Below are positions 6,882 through 15,072 of a DNA stretch of 32,926 nucleotides, one piece after another; within the stretch, counting starts at the first letter, position 1, and the number at the start of each line of letters is the position of its first letter. The DNA is from Desulfobacterales bacterium HSG16 (GTDB taxonomy: Bacteria > Desulfobacterota > Desulfobacteria > Desulfobacterales > HSG16), in contig JAUCGE010000029.1 of the NCBI GenBank assembly GCA_030377965.1, forward strand, positions 1-32,926, written 5' to 3'. Made by a program: the position numbers and the translations under genes. Below the pieces are notes generated by a model. The model ran no database searches, was not told the DNA's origin, and saw only the letters and a list, made by a program, of their open reading frames with translations.

Positions 6882-9878
6882 ATGCCATATCAACTTGAAA
6901 TAATGCTCAAACCTAATTTGGTGGATGCACAAGGCGAAAGCCTTCGTAAAAAGGCCAGCGATTATTTCGGGATAGAAGTAACAAAAGCCCGAACCATCCA
7001 TGTCGTTACCATTGATGCCGACCTGTCAGCCGAACAATTGGCAAAAATTCAAAAAGAGATTTTCACAAACCCGGTGACTCAGATTTCTTCATGGGAACCT
7101 CTGGATCTCGAATTTGACTGGACAATATGGATCGGATACCGCCCTGGCGTAAAAGACAATGCCGGGGCCACGGCCATAGAGGCTATCGAAGATGTGCTGG
7201 GTGTAAAACTCGGCACAGATGACGCTGTCTATACATCCTGTCGCTATTGTCTTTCAGGAAACTTGACCACAGCGGATGCGGACATGATCGCTGGAGAACT
7301 TCTTGCTAACGATATTATTCAGCGCTGGAAGATCATTGCAAAAAAAGATTGGAATCCTGAATCAGGTACGGATCTCAACATCCCCAGAGTCATCCTTGAT
7401 CATAAACCCCGTTCGTCATCTGTGACTGTCCATAGCGATGAGTCTGTCAAGAAGACAAGCGATGAACGCGGACTGGCTTTAAATCCTGCCGATATTCCAA
7501 CCATAAGAGCCTATTTTCTCAATGAAAAGGTCAGAGAAGAAAGGGCAGAACTCGGCCTGTCCGATCCTACGGACGTAGAACTTGAATTCATCTCCCAGGC
7601 CAGGAGCGATCATTGTAATCATAATACCTTCAGGGGGCTTTTTCGATATCAGGAAGACGAAACCGGGCAGGTAGCCATTGTTGACAATCTGTTCAAGACC
7701 TGTATCGAAGCTCCAACTCTGGCCCTGAAAGAGAAAAAAGACTGGGTTATTTCCGTGCTGTGGGACAATGCGGGAGCCGGTCGTTTCGATGATGACCATT
7801 ATTATGTGATTACCGGCGAAACCCATAATTCACCATCTAATATGGAAGCTTACGGAGGAGCGATTACAGGTATAGTCGGTGTATATCGCGATCCTATGGG
7901 AACCGGAAAAGGCGCTCGCCTCATAATGGGCAGTTATGGCTATTGTGTCGGCCCGAGAGATTATGACGGTGAATTGAAACCCAGACTTCATCCCCGCAGA
8001 CTTCTTGACGGCGTTATAGAAGGGGTTCGTGACGGAGGAAACAAAAGCGGAATTCCCACCTGTTTCGGTCAGGTGCTTTTTCATCCGGGATATCTTGGAA
8101 AATGCCTGGTTTTTGTCACGGCAGTTGGAATAATGCCCAGCACTGTCTGCGGAAGTCCGGCAGACAGGAAAAAAACTTCTCCTTCCGATCTTGTCATAAT
8201 GTGCGGGGGCAGGGTGGGAAAAGACGGTATTCATGGAGTAACAGCTTCGTCAGAGAGCTTTTCTGCTCATACTCCTGCCGGTCATGTGCAAATTGGCGAT
8301 CCTTATACCCAGAAAAAAATGCATGATTTTCTGATAGAAGCAAGGGATCAATGCCTTATTCAATTCATCACCGATAATGGTGGCGGAGGCCTGTCATCTT
8401 CTGTCGGGGAATCAGCCATGATAAGCAACGGTTGTCATATCGAGCTTGAAAAAGTACCGTTGAAATATGAAGGTCTGGATCAATGGGAAATATGGATATC
8501 CGAATCACAGGAACGGATGACCGTTGCAGTCAGGCCCGAAGATCTCGACAATTTTATGAAACTGTCTGAAAAACACGCAGTCGAAAGCACTGTAATAGGT
8601 CAATATAAGGATACAGGCAAGCTTCACATTACCTATAATAAAGAAACCTGTGCGTATGTTGACATGGACCTTTTAGAGTCAGGCTTTCCCCAGTGGGAGT
8701 TTGATGCTGTATGGAAAACTCCAGAAAGAAGAGGGCTTTTCGAGCCGGTTACAGGGGAATTGCAGGACTTTGATAGCCTGCTTTTAGACCTTCTTGCCCG
8801 GCCCAATATCTGCTCGAAAGAATGGATCGCCAGACAATATGATCACGAAGTCCAGGGAACGAGCGTGATAAAGCCCTTAGTCGGCAAAGACCGGGATGTA
8901 CCAAGTGATGCGGCTGTGATCCGGCCTGTTCTTAAATCCGAAAGAGGGCTTGGTCTTGCCCAGGCACTGCTGCCCGAATATTCCGCAATTGACGCAAAGC
9001 ATATGACCGAATGTGTTATTGACGAGGCTTTCAGGCGTTTGATCGCAATTGGTGCAGATCCTTCTCATATCGGGGGGGTTGATAATTTCTGCTGGCCGGA
9101 TATTCAATATGATCCTGTGAAAAATCCTGACGGCCGCTTCAAGGCCGCTCAACTTGTCAGGTCATGCCATGCACTCAAAGATATCTGCCTTGCATATGAA
9201 ATACCTCTATTATCGGGTAAAGACAGCATGTATGTGGATGGCCATCTGCCAGGTTCCTTTGGTGAAACCCACAAGGTCTCTGCTTTGGAAACCCTTCAGT
9301 TTTCCAGCATCGGTGTTATTGAGGATATAAACAAGTGCGTTACCCTCGACTGCAAGGCCGCCGATGATCTGGTTTATGTACTGGGAATCACCGGAAACGA
9401 GATGGGCGGTTCGGAATATTATAATCGTCTGGGTTATGTGGGACTGAACGTTCCAAAGGTTCATCCTGAGCGATTCTTGCCGATTTACAAGGCACTGGCC
9501 ATAGCAATTGAACAGGAGCTGGTTGCATCCGCGCACGGCGTTTATCGAGGCGGTCTTGGAATCCATTTTGCCATGAAGGCCATGGCTGGCAATCTTGGCA
9601 TGACTGTCGAGCTTTCAAAAATACCGGTTGAGGAAAAACTGCAAAACAGCGTTCTGCTCTTTTCCGAATCTCCCGGTCGTTTTATTATTACCATAGACCC
9701 TGCGGACAAAGATGCCTTTGAGGCTGTTTTCGATCAAATTTCCTGTTGCACATGTGTGGGAAGGGTGACAGCCGATCCTGATCTTATTATAAAAGGACAG
9801 GACAAAGAAATTCTGATTGATCATAAAATAGAAAAATTAAAAGCCTGCTGGAAGGCACCTTTTGGAGAACTTGTGTAA
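6882..9878 (+). CDS. purL: Phosphoribosylformylglycinamidine synthase, PurL with PurS-like N-terminus
   Basis: A 998-residue synthetase subunit for step 4 of purine synthesis (FGAR + glutamine + ATP to FGAM). The ATG at 6882 (MPYQLEIMLKPNLVD) is chosen over a TTG at 6843 because the conserved fold starts there; no good Shine-Dalgarno is visible. Residues 1-165 look like two PurS-type units (LEIMLKPNLVDAQGESL..., WTIWIGYRPGVKDNAGATAIEAI). The rest is the duplicated PurM-like synthetase core, with ARSDHCNHNTF, GETHNSPS, DGGNKSGIPT, DNGGGGLSSSVGE and LSGKDSMY. The glutaminase is not fused: purQ follows, overlapping the stop (TAATG). It is transcribed divergently from the SPFH gene. Confidence 0.95.
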   Translation: MPYQLEIMLKPNLVDAQGESLRKKASDYFGIEVTKARTIHVVTIDADLSAEQLAKIQKEIFTNPVTQISSWEPLDLEFDWTIWIGYRPGVKDNAGATAIEAIEDVLGVKLGTDDAVYTSCRYCLSGNLTTADADMIAGELLANDIIQRWKIIAKKDWNPESGTDLNIPRVILDHKPRSSSVTVHSDESVKKTSDERGLALNPADIPTIRAYFLNEKVREERAELGLSDPTDVELEFISQARSDHCNHNTFRGLFRYQEDETGQVAIVDNLFKTCIEAPTLALKEKKDWVISVLWDNAGAGRFDDDHYYVITGETHNSPSNMEAYGGAITGIVGVYRDPMGTGKGARLIMGSYGYCVGPRDYDGELKPRLHPRRLLDGVIEGVRDGGNKSGIPTCFGQVLFHPGYLGKCLVFVTAVGIMPSTVCGSPADRKKTSPSDLVIMCGGRVGKDGIHGVTASSESFSAHTPAGHVQIGDPYTQKKMHDFLIEARDQCLIQFITDNGGGGLSSSVGESAMISNGCHIELEKVPLKYEGLDQWEIWISESQERMTVAVRPEDLDNFMKLSEKHAVESTVIGQYKDTGKLHITYNKETCAYVDMDLLESGFPQWEFDAVWKTPERRGLFEPVTGELQDFDSLLLDLLARPNICSKEWIARQYDHEVQGTSVIKPLVGKDRDVPSDAAVIRPVLKSERGLGLAQALLPEYSAIDAKHMTECVIDEAFRRLIAIGADPSHIGGVDNFCWPDIQYDPVKNPDGRFKAAQLVRSCHALKDICLAYEIPLLSGKDSMYVDGHLPGSFGETHKVSALETLQFSSIGVIEDINKCVTLDCKAADDLVYVLGITGNEMGGSEYYNRLGYVGLNVPKVHPERFLPIYKALAIAIEQELVASAHGVYRGGLGIHFAMKAMAGNLGMTVELSKIPVEEKLQNSVLLFSESPGRFIITIDPADKDAFEAVFDQISCCTCVGRVTADPDLIIKGQDKEILIDHKIEKLKACWKAPFGELV

Positions 9879-10702
9879 TGGGATCGATACGAGTTATTGT
9901 CCTGACCGGATATGGTCTGAACTGCGATATTGAAACATCTTTTGCATTTGAAAAAGCGGGAGGAATTCCTGACCGGGTACATATAAACGCACTGATAGAT
10001 CGTCCTGCAATGCTTGATGATTATCAGATTATGGTACTCGGAGGCGGATTCAGCTGGGGAGATGACCACGGTGCAGGTGTGATTGAATCTGTGCGTCTGA
10101 AAACAAGGATCAAAAACGAAATCCTTGCGTTTGTCGAAAAAAAGAGGCTTGTACTCGGTATCTGCAATGGATTTCAGACATTGGCCAACCTCGGGCTTCT
10201 GCCTGGATTCGACCAAAATTACGATACCAGATCTGTTGCTCTGACATATAACGATTGCGGAAATTTCAGGGATCAATGGGTAAATCTTGCCATAGATACC
10301 AAATCACCTTGTGTATTCACCCGTGGAATAAAACAGATCGAATTGCCGGTTCGGCACGGAGAAGGCAAGTTTTATACAGATGATGATACATTGAGCCGCC
10401 TTGAAGAAAACAGGCAGGTGGTAATGCGCTATTCAAAACCTGCCGGATCGTTGGCAGATGGTGTTTTTCCATTCAACCCCAATGGCTCTCTGAATGACAT
10501 TGCAGGTATCTGTGACGCTAGCGGGCGTATTTTCGGACTCATGCCCCATCCCGAAGCCTTCAATCATCCCTCCAACCACCCGGACTGGTCAGGGCAGAAA
10601 GATATGGACAGACGGCAGAGAAACGGAAAAAATCTGCCTGGCCAAAAACTCCACATGCAGACAGGTATTCTGCTGTTTAAAAATGCTGTTTCGTATTTTT
10701 GA
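9878..10702 (+). CDS. purQ: FGAM synthase glutaminase subunit PurQ
   Basis: A 274-residue class I glutamine amidotransferase that feeds ammonia to PurL. It has the oxyanion strand GGGFSWGDD, the nucleophile elbow LGICNGFQTL (Cys in GICNG), and the His/Glu pair in GLMPHPEAF. Its ATG overlaps the purL stop codon (TAATG), so translation is probably coupled. It is longer than the roughly 225-residue Bacillus-type PurQ, and the usual short-form insertions differ, as in other long-PurL organisms. No clear terminator follows; a 201-bp palindromic element begins 68 bases downstream. Confidence 0.95.
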   Translation: MGSIRVIVLTGYGLNCDIETSFAFEKAGGIPDRVHINALIDRPAMLDDYQIMVLGGGFSWGDDHGAGVIESVRLKTRIKNEILAFVEKKRLVLGICNGFQTLANLGLLPGFDQNYDTRSVALTYNDCGNFRDQWVNLAIDTKSPCVFTRGIKQIELPVRHGEGKFYTDDDTLSRLEENRQVVMRYSKPAGSLADGVFPFNPNGSLNDIAGICDASGRIFGLMPHPEAFNHPSNHPDWSGQKDMDRRQRNGKNLPGQKLHMQTGILLFKNAVSYF

Positions 10703-10770
10703 TTTTGAACCTGTTTTGTGAGTCTGGTAGATAGCGTGCATAAATTTTGAAACTTTCATATAAACTTTTG

Positions 10771-10971
10771 GGCATCCTTCATATTCGTCCAAAAGTAGTT
10801 TACACTTTTTCTTATTCTGGCTTGTTTTTTTATTGCCTCATTTTGTCTGAATCAGGATTCTCAGGATTAAAGGATTTTCAAGATTTTCAAATGCTAATCC
10901 TGTTCATCCTTTAATCCTGAGAATCCTGATTCAGACATACGGAAAGTGTAAACTACTGAATGAAGGATGCC
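10771..10971. repeat. 201-bp nested palindromic element (MITE/REP-like)
   Basis: This fills most of the 346-base gap between purQ and the outer-membrane gene. Terminal repeats GGCATCCTTCAT (10771-10782) and ATGAAGGATGCC (10960-10971) enclose AGTAGTTTACACTTT (10794-10808) and its complement (10943-10957), which enclose a perfect 31-bp inverted pair at 10845-10875 and 10906-10936 (outer ends GTCTGAATCAGG / CCTGATTCAGAC). The core is built from repeated CAGGATT/AATCCTG motifs. No transposase or open frame is inside. The layered symmetry suggests a non-autonomous mobile or REP-type element; it may also act as a two-way terminator. The flanks 10703-10770 and 10972-11048 show nothing clear. Confidence 0.8.
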
Positions 10972-11048
10972 GAAAAATTCACAGTACAGGCAGAGGCATC
11001 AGTTGGAAAAACACAGCCAATCTCAATAACAAACCGCTTCTTCCACTC

Positions 11049-12350
11049 TCAAAAATGATAAATCAAAGAAGCATAAAAAGAATGCTCGTCAATATCCTGA
11101 GAAAATCCAAGATGCTTGAACGCGGATTGGCCAACGCCATTCCCGAACCGGTATTGATATGCAGCATCGAAAACACAAGATCCAACAGCGATGCCCGACC
11201 CCATGCTGAAACCAAAAAAATCATCCGGGCTTCCCTCTGCCGGTGCAGGATCATAGAAAAATCCGGCTCGTATGGGAATGATGCTTTTTGGCCGGATAAA
11301 CAGATATTCCATGCCAACTCTGACCTGGAGTACCGGATCTATGTCGGATTCGGCCTCGGGCAGGCCGCTTATCAGAGATATCCTGGTTCCATTTGCATTT
11401 TCCAGAATGAAATCCTGCCATTCGGTTCTGTAGATATCACCTGAAAGCGTGAGATTGTCCGAGAATCGATACGCAATCCCTACACCATATGACAATGGCA
11501 TATCCAGGGTTTCATCTTCCGTATAGTTCGTTACTTGAGTTGACTGAGATGATTCAAACACCACCTCGTGCTTTAAATCCGCTGAAAAAGGAGTTTTTAT
11601 AACAGCCCCTATGATAAAGTGATCGTTCACATTCCATAACATGCCGAGATTGGCGTTGAAACCGTCGAAGGTATATTTATCACTTGTGTAATATTCGTCA
11701 GTGAACGCTTTACCGCTCGACAGATGAATCCCGTAATCTTTTTCAAAAGTTTCCTGCTTCCAGTCGTTTTTTCCCAGGCCATCTTTCCAAATGTTTACAG
11801 TAAATCCCAACGAAAACCTCGGTGTGACCTGGATGCAATAAGCCAGTCCGACGGCTGAAAGCCATCCTTTTTGCTTGTATTGGATATGGCGGTCAGTGGT
11901 AAAAAGTTCGGATTTATGATTGATTACAAAATTCCATTCGCGGTTGAAATCGTAAAGATATTGATAATTGACTGAGACTATCATGTTGCGTTTCATCAGG
12001 TTGAAAGGATATGCAAAACTGAGATAATTGAGATTGGCTGCTGATATACTTTGCCTGCCTGAAGCTTCTGGCATAGCTCCAAACCCGTTGTCCTCAATTC
12101 GATGGAAACAGGTTCCCACGATTGAAAATTCCGTTTCCTTGAGTTGAATCAGTCCGCCCGGATTCCAGGATGCTGAAGTTGCATCATCCGCTACCGCTAT
12201 AAAAGCCCCACCCATTCCCAATGCTCTCGCGCCTGAACCCACGGGGTTCGGAGATGCGGGGATATCGATCCACTGGAATTGCTGGGCAGATGAGAGGTAT
12301 GGAAAAAAGAATAATGATATCAAACATATAACAAAGTAAAAAAGTTTCAA
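11049..12350 (-). CDS. Outer-membrane beta-barrel protein, FadL/OmpP1 family
   Basis: A 433-residue protein from a TTG start at 12350. GGGGAGGG lies 8 bases upstream, and the TTG overlaps the stop of the preceding gene as TTGA, a coupling arrangement; the ATG at 12386 lies inside that gene and lacks such a site. It has a signal peptide ending in SSAQQ, then GARALGMGGAFIAVADDATSASWNPGGL, typical of FadL/OmpP1 proteins (and the PorV-like relatives), alternating amphipathic strands, and a terminal aromatic residue (LIYHF), the signal for barrel insertion. FadL members pass hydrophobic compounds; here the load is unknown. It is the last gene of the eight-gene minus-strand cluster. Confidence 0.85.
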   Translation of the reverse strand: MKLFYFVICLISLFFFPYLSSAQQFQWIDIPASPNPVGSGARALGMGGAFIAVADDATSASWNPGGLIQLKETEFSIVGTCFHRIEDNGFGAMPEASGRQSISAANLNYLSFAYPFNLMKRNMIVSVNYQYLYDFNREWNFVINHKSELFTTDRHIQYKQKGWLSAVGLAYCIQVTPRFSLGFTVNIWKDGLGKNDWKQETFEKDYGIHLSSGKAFTDEYYTSDKYTFDGFNANLGMLWNVNDHFIIGAVIKTPFSADLKHEVVFESSQSTQVTNYTEDETLDMPLSYGVGIAYRFSDNLTLSGDIYRTEWQDFILENANGTRISLISGLPEAESDIDPVLQVRVGMEYLFIRPKSIIPIRAGFFYDPAPAEGSPDDFFGFSMGSGIAVGSCVFDAAYQYRFGNGVGQSAFKHLGFSQDIDEHSFYASLIYHF

Positions 12351-14986
12351 TACAATATCCCTCCCCAGCTTAGATATAGAATACATTTTACATCGTTTTT
12401 ACCGGTAAGCATCGAAATTTCACCATCTCCATTGCAGTCTGCCAGATCAAATTCTTCGGGTGTCGGATCTATAATCCCGCCAAAAAACCGAATTGTTTTT
12501 CGAATGTCATCAAGATCTACGGAAGCATCTTCGTCGATATCACCCTTGAGAGACAAGGAGAAATTGATCGTTTCTGGCGAACCATCCTCAAACACCGGAA
12601 TAGATTTATCGTAAATGATATCGGAAGAGATGTATCGGTCTCCTTTGGCTTGGATATTGTATTTACCTGATTTGGGTCTGCACTCATAATCGCCTTCAAA
12701 CCTCTTCATATTGATTTGATGCATGATATCGCCCGTATCGGGGTTTGTAAAAAAGATCGTTGCATCGGCCACCTTCCGGCCCGGATCAGCGGCCAGGGTG
12801 ACGCTTCCTTCTACGTAACCAAATCCGCCGCTTATATCTTCATCCGTACAAAAAGTTCTCACATCCGAATCCCGGACAGCCCCGTATTCATCAATTGCCA
12901 GAACCTTCCAGTGATAAGTCGAGAAATCTTCTATATCATCTTCAGGAGTGACGGAACATCCACTGGACATCAGGCCCTGTTTTATAATCGGAGCGGTGAA
13001 AGACGGATCATTTTTGGAGACAAGTACGGTATAGATTACCCTGTCCCCCTCCGGATCGATTGCATCCTGCCAGTTCAGAATAAGTGAGGTGGGAGCGGTT
13101 GCCATGTCCGTTGGAGAAACCAGTTCAAACGGATCAGGAGGCGAGTTCCCCTGTTTTGCCTTATATACTCTCGTTTCCATGAGAGAAGACAATATGCCTG
13201 TTGAATTGTCTTCAGCAAAATAAAATACCTGATACATGCCGGGATCTGAAAAAACATCAAGCTCGTTCCATTTGTACCTGTCATTGTCCAAACTTCCGGT
13301 CATCGCGAAAAAATCCTGCTCCACCTGGCTCAGGGTGACCGGAATTTCAGGCATGTATTTCGGAGGTTTGACCTCAATCCATATGGTTTCGGCCCTGGTA
13401 TTATCATTTACCTGCGCCCAAATATCATCTGTCGTGTTTTCGCTGTCGGTCAGAAAAATCGTGTCAGAAACCCTGGTGATGAAAATATCATCCGGTGTAT
13501 TGTCATTCAAGGCGCTGACACCGACATAGAGGTTATCACTGAACAAACCATCATGATTTGATCGTGAAAGATCGTTACTCCCGCTTCCATCGCCATTGTC
13601 ATCTATCAAAGGATGCTGAAATGCGCCATCATACCAGGGAGGAGCGATGGCTCCGAAACCTGCAAGAGTGAAAGACTCGATATCTGACACCGCTTCTTCA
13701 AAGCAGGTTTTTACAGATTTTCCCCAGGTGATTTGGTTGAAAAACTCCTTGATGAAATATTCGCCATGCCTGAGACCGCTTCCCTGATTATCCACACATG
13801 CAGGACCTCTGAAAGATAGTTCGTCTGCTGCGGTGCTGGCAATGATAACCCGGTTGTTTTTTGACAGATCATCAATAAAAGAGTCGGAACCTGAAAAACC
13901 GAGAAAAAGAAGGATTTTCCGGTCAGGCACATCCGAATGAAGGGTATCAAGAGATGAGGCAATATCTCCGGAGTTTATGATATCTGGATAAATGGGAAAA
14001 ACTTCGTTGTCACCATGTCCGACCATTATGATGTAAAGATCGCCCGGTTTTTCGGTCATCTTGTTTTTTGCCCACTGGGTCAAGCTTTGTTGGATTTTCT
14101 CTTTGGAGGGTTCTTCATCGATAAGCGGGTTGTCATCCTTCGATCCGTAATTGAAATACATTATGTCATCATCTTCAAAGCCTCTTTGCTTCAACTGCCG
14201 ATACACAAAATCGGTGGTTTTATCATGAAGATCGAGTCCTTCGCCGATAAAGATTTTTCCCTGGATGATTATGGCATATCCGGCAGTATCGACCACATGA
14301 ATTTTGATGACCTCAGAATTTGCAGGATGAAATGCGTCATTTCCGGAAAAAACAGCCTGGATTTTCCATTCACCGGTTTTGGTGAATTGATCGAAATTAT
14401 AAGAAAAATTTCCCTGCTGTTCGACATTCGGGATCTGTCTGGTGACAGACATGTCATCCGGGTCGGTTACGATCAGATCGATTTGAAGGACTGACAGATC
14501 CCTGGGACATTCGGGGAGAAGCTTCAATTTGCCGGTGAGTACAACCTCTTCATCAGGAAAAATCGAATAGGAGGAGGATGCCAGTGTAAGATGAGTTCTT
14601 GACTTCGAGACCTCAAGGGGCTGGATATTGCTGTCAGCCCCTGTGATAATTCCCGGTTCCCCTGCCCAAGTGGCTTGAACAGTCCAATTGCCCTGAATGG
14701 TTATATCCGTGCATGTAAAATCATGGACAAAGGCTCCTGTTTCATCGGCAAACGCTGTTTTATGTGAAAGTTGCCCGGCAGGGGAAGTCAGGGCAGCGAA
14801 TACATTTGCCCCTGCCCTGCTTGGAGGCGGTGTGATCTTTCCGGACATGGAGAACACATCTCCGAGGATGATGATATTTTCGGATAGTTTGCAGGTAATT
14901 ACAGATGCTTGATTACCGAAAGTGTGGGATTGGGGTGAGAGGATCGAAAATATGATCAGGTACAATATGACAAATTTTATTTTCAC
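12347..14986 (-). CDS. Secreted C13-peptidase-like multidomain protein, catalytic Cys apparently missing
   Basis: An 879-residue exported protein. The GTG at 14986 is chosen: AAGGTG lies 4 bases before it and a signal peptide (KIKFVILYLIIFSIL) follows directly; the frame extends upstream only into a REP-like hairpin. Order: signal peptide; two Ig-like beta domains (about 25-225); a C13/caspase-like domain (about 230-420) with IIMVGHGDNE (His near 322); a fibronectin-III-like domain (about 610-710, LNWQDAIDPEGDRVIYTVLV); a carboxypeptidase-regulatory-like domain (about 715-800, GYVEGSVTLAAD); and a dockerin-like end with GDIDEDASVDLDD and DCNGDGEIS. At the expected nucleophile strand the sequence is ILLFLGFSGSDSFIDDL, with no cysteine. 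It is likely cell-surface or periplasmic. Confidence 0.75.
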   Translation of the reverse strand: MKIKFVILYLIIFSILSPQSHTFGNQASVITCKLSENIIILGDVFSMSGKITPPPSRAGANVFAALTSPAGQLSHKTAFADETGAFVHDFTCTDITIQGNWTVQATWAGEPGIITGADSNIQPLEVSKSRTHLTLASSSYSIFPDEEVVLTGKLKLLPECPRDLSVLQIDLIVTDPDDMSVTRQIPNVEQQGNFSYNFDQFTKTGEWKIQAVFSGNDAFHPANSEVIKIHVVDTAGYAIIIQGKIFIGEGLDLHDKTTDFVYRQLKQRGFEDDDIMYFNYGSKDDNPLIDEEPSKEKIQQSLTQWAKNKMTEKPGDLYIIMVGHGDNEVFPIYPDIINSGDIASSLDTLHSDVPDRKILLFLGFSGSDSFIDDLSKNNRVIIASTAADELSFRGPACVDNQGSGLRHGEYFIKEFFNQITWGKSVKTCFEEAVSDIESFTLAGFGAIAPPWYDGAFQHPLIDDNGDGSGSNDLSRSNHDGLFSDNLYVGVSALNDNTPDDIFITRVSDTIFLTDSENTTDDIWAQVNDNTRAETIWIEVKPPKYMPEIPVTLSQVEQDFFAMTGSLDNDRYKWNELDVFSDPGMYQVFYFAEDNSTGILSSLMETRVYKAKQGNSPPDPFELVSPTDMATAPTSLILNWQDAIDPEGDRVIYTVLVSKNDPSFTAPIIKQGLMSSGCSVTPEDDIEDFSTYHWKVLAIDEYGAVRDSDVRTFCTDEDISGGFGYVEGSVTLAADPGRKVADATIFFTNPDTGDIMHQINMKRFEGDYECRPKSGKYNIQAKGDRYISSDIIYDKSIPVFEDGSPETINFSLSLKGDIDEDASVDLDDIRKTIRFFGGIIDPTPEEFDLADCNGDGEISMLTGKNDVKCILYLSWGGILY

Positions 14987-15002
14987 GGTACACCTTTCTA
15001 TG

Positions 15003-15027
15003 AGGGCAACCACGAGGGTTTGCCCCT
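15003..15027. repeat. REP-like GGGCAA/TTGCCC hairpin
   Basis: GGGCAACC (15004-15011) pairs with GGGTTTGCCC (15016-15025) across a 4-base ACGA loop, with one bulged T. It lies in the 86-base gap between the CHAT gene and the C13-like gene. The sequence type (GGGGCAAACCC...GTGGTTGCCC) is a familiar dispersed palindrome in bacterial genomes. It could modulate the mRNA between the two genes. Confidence 0.6.
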
Positions 15028-15072
15028 ACAATAAATGTAACATAATTTATGCACAGGTACTTACATAGGTAT

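Noticed and set aside
7830..8326. Open frames on both strands within purL
   Set aside because: The purL frame is conserved throughout this stretch, including DGGNKSGIPT; the others are by-products of its codon bias.
14987..15013. Upstream GTG start of the C13-like protein at 15013
   Set aside because: It lies within the REP-like hairpin and would put extra residues before the signal peptide; the GTG at 14986 has AAGGTG at good spacing.
10738..15056. Shared GTGCATAAATT motif near 10738 and 15045 (inverted)
   Set aside because: Eleven A/T-rich bases can recur by chance in 33 kb, and the surroundings do not match.
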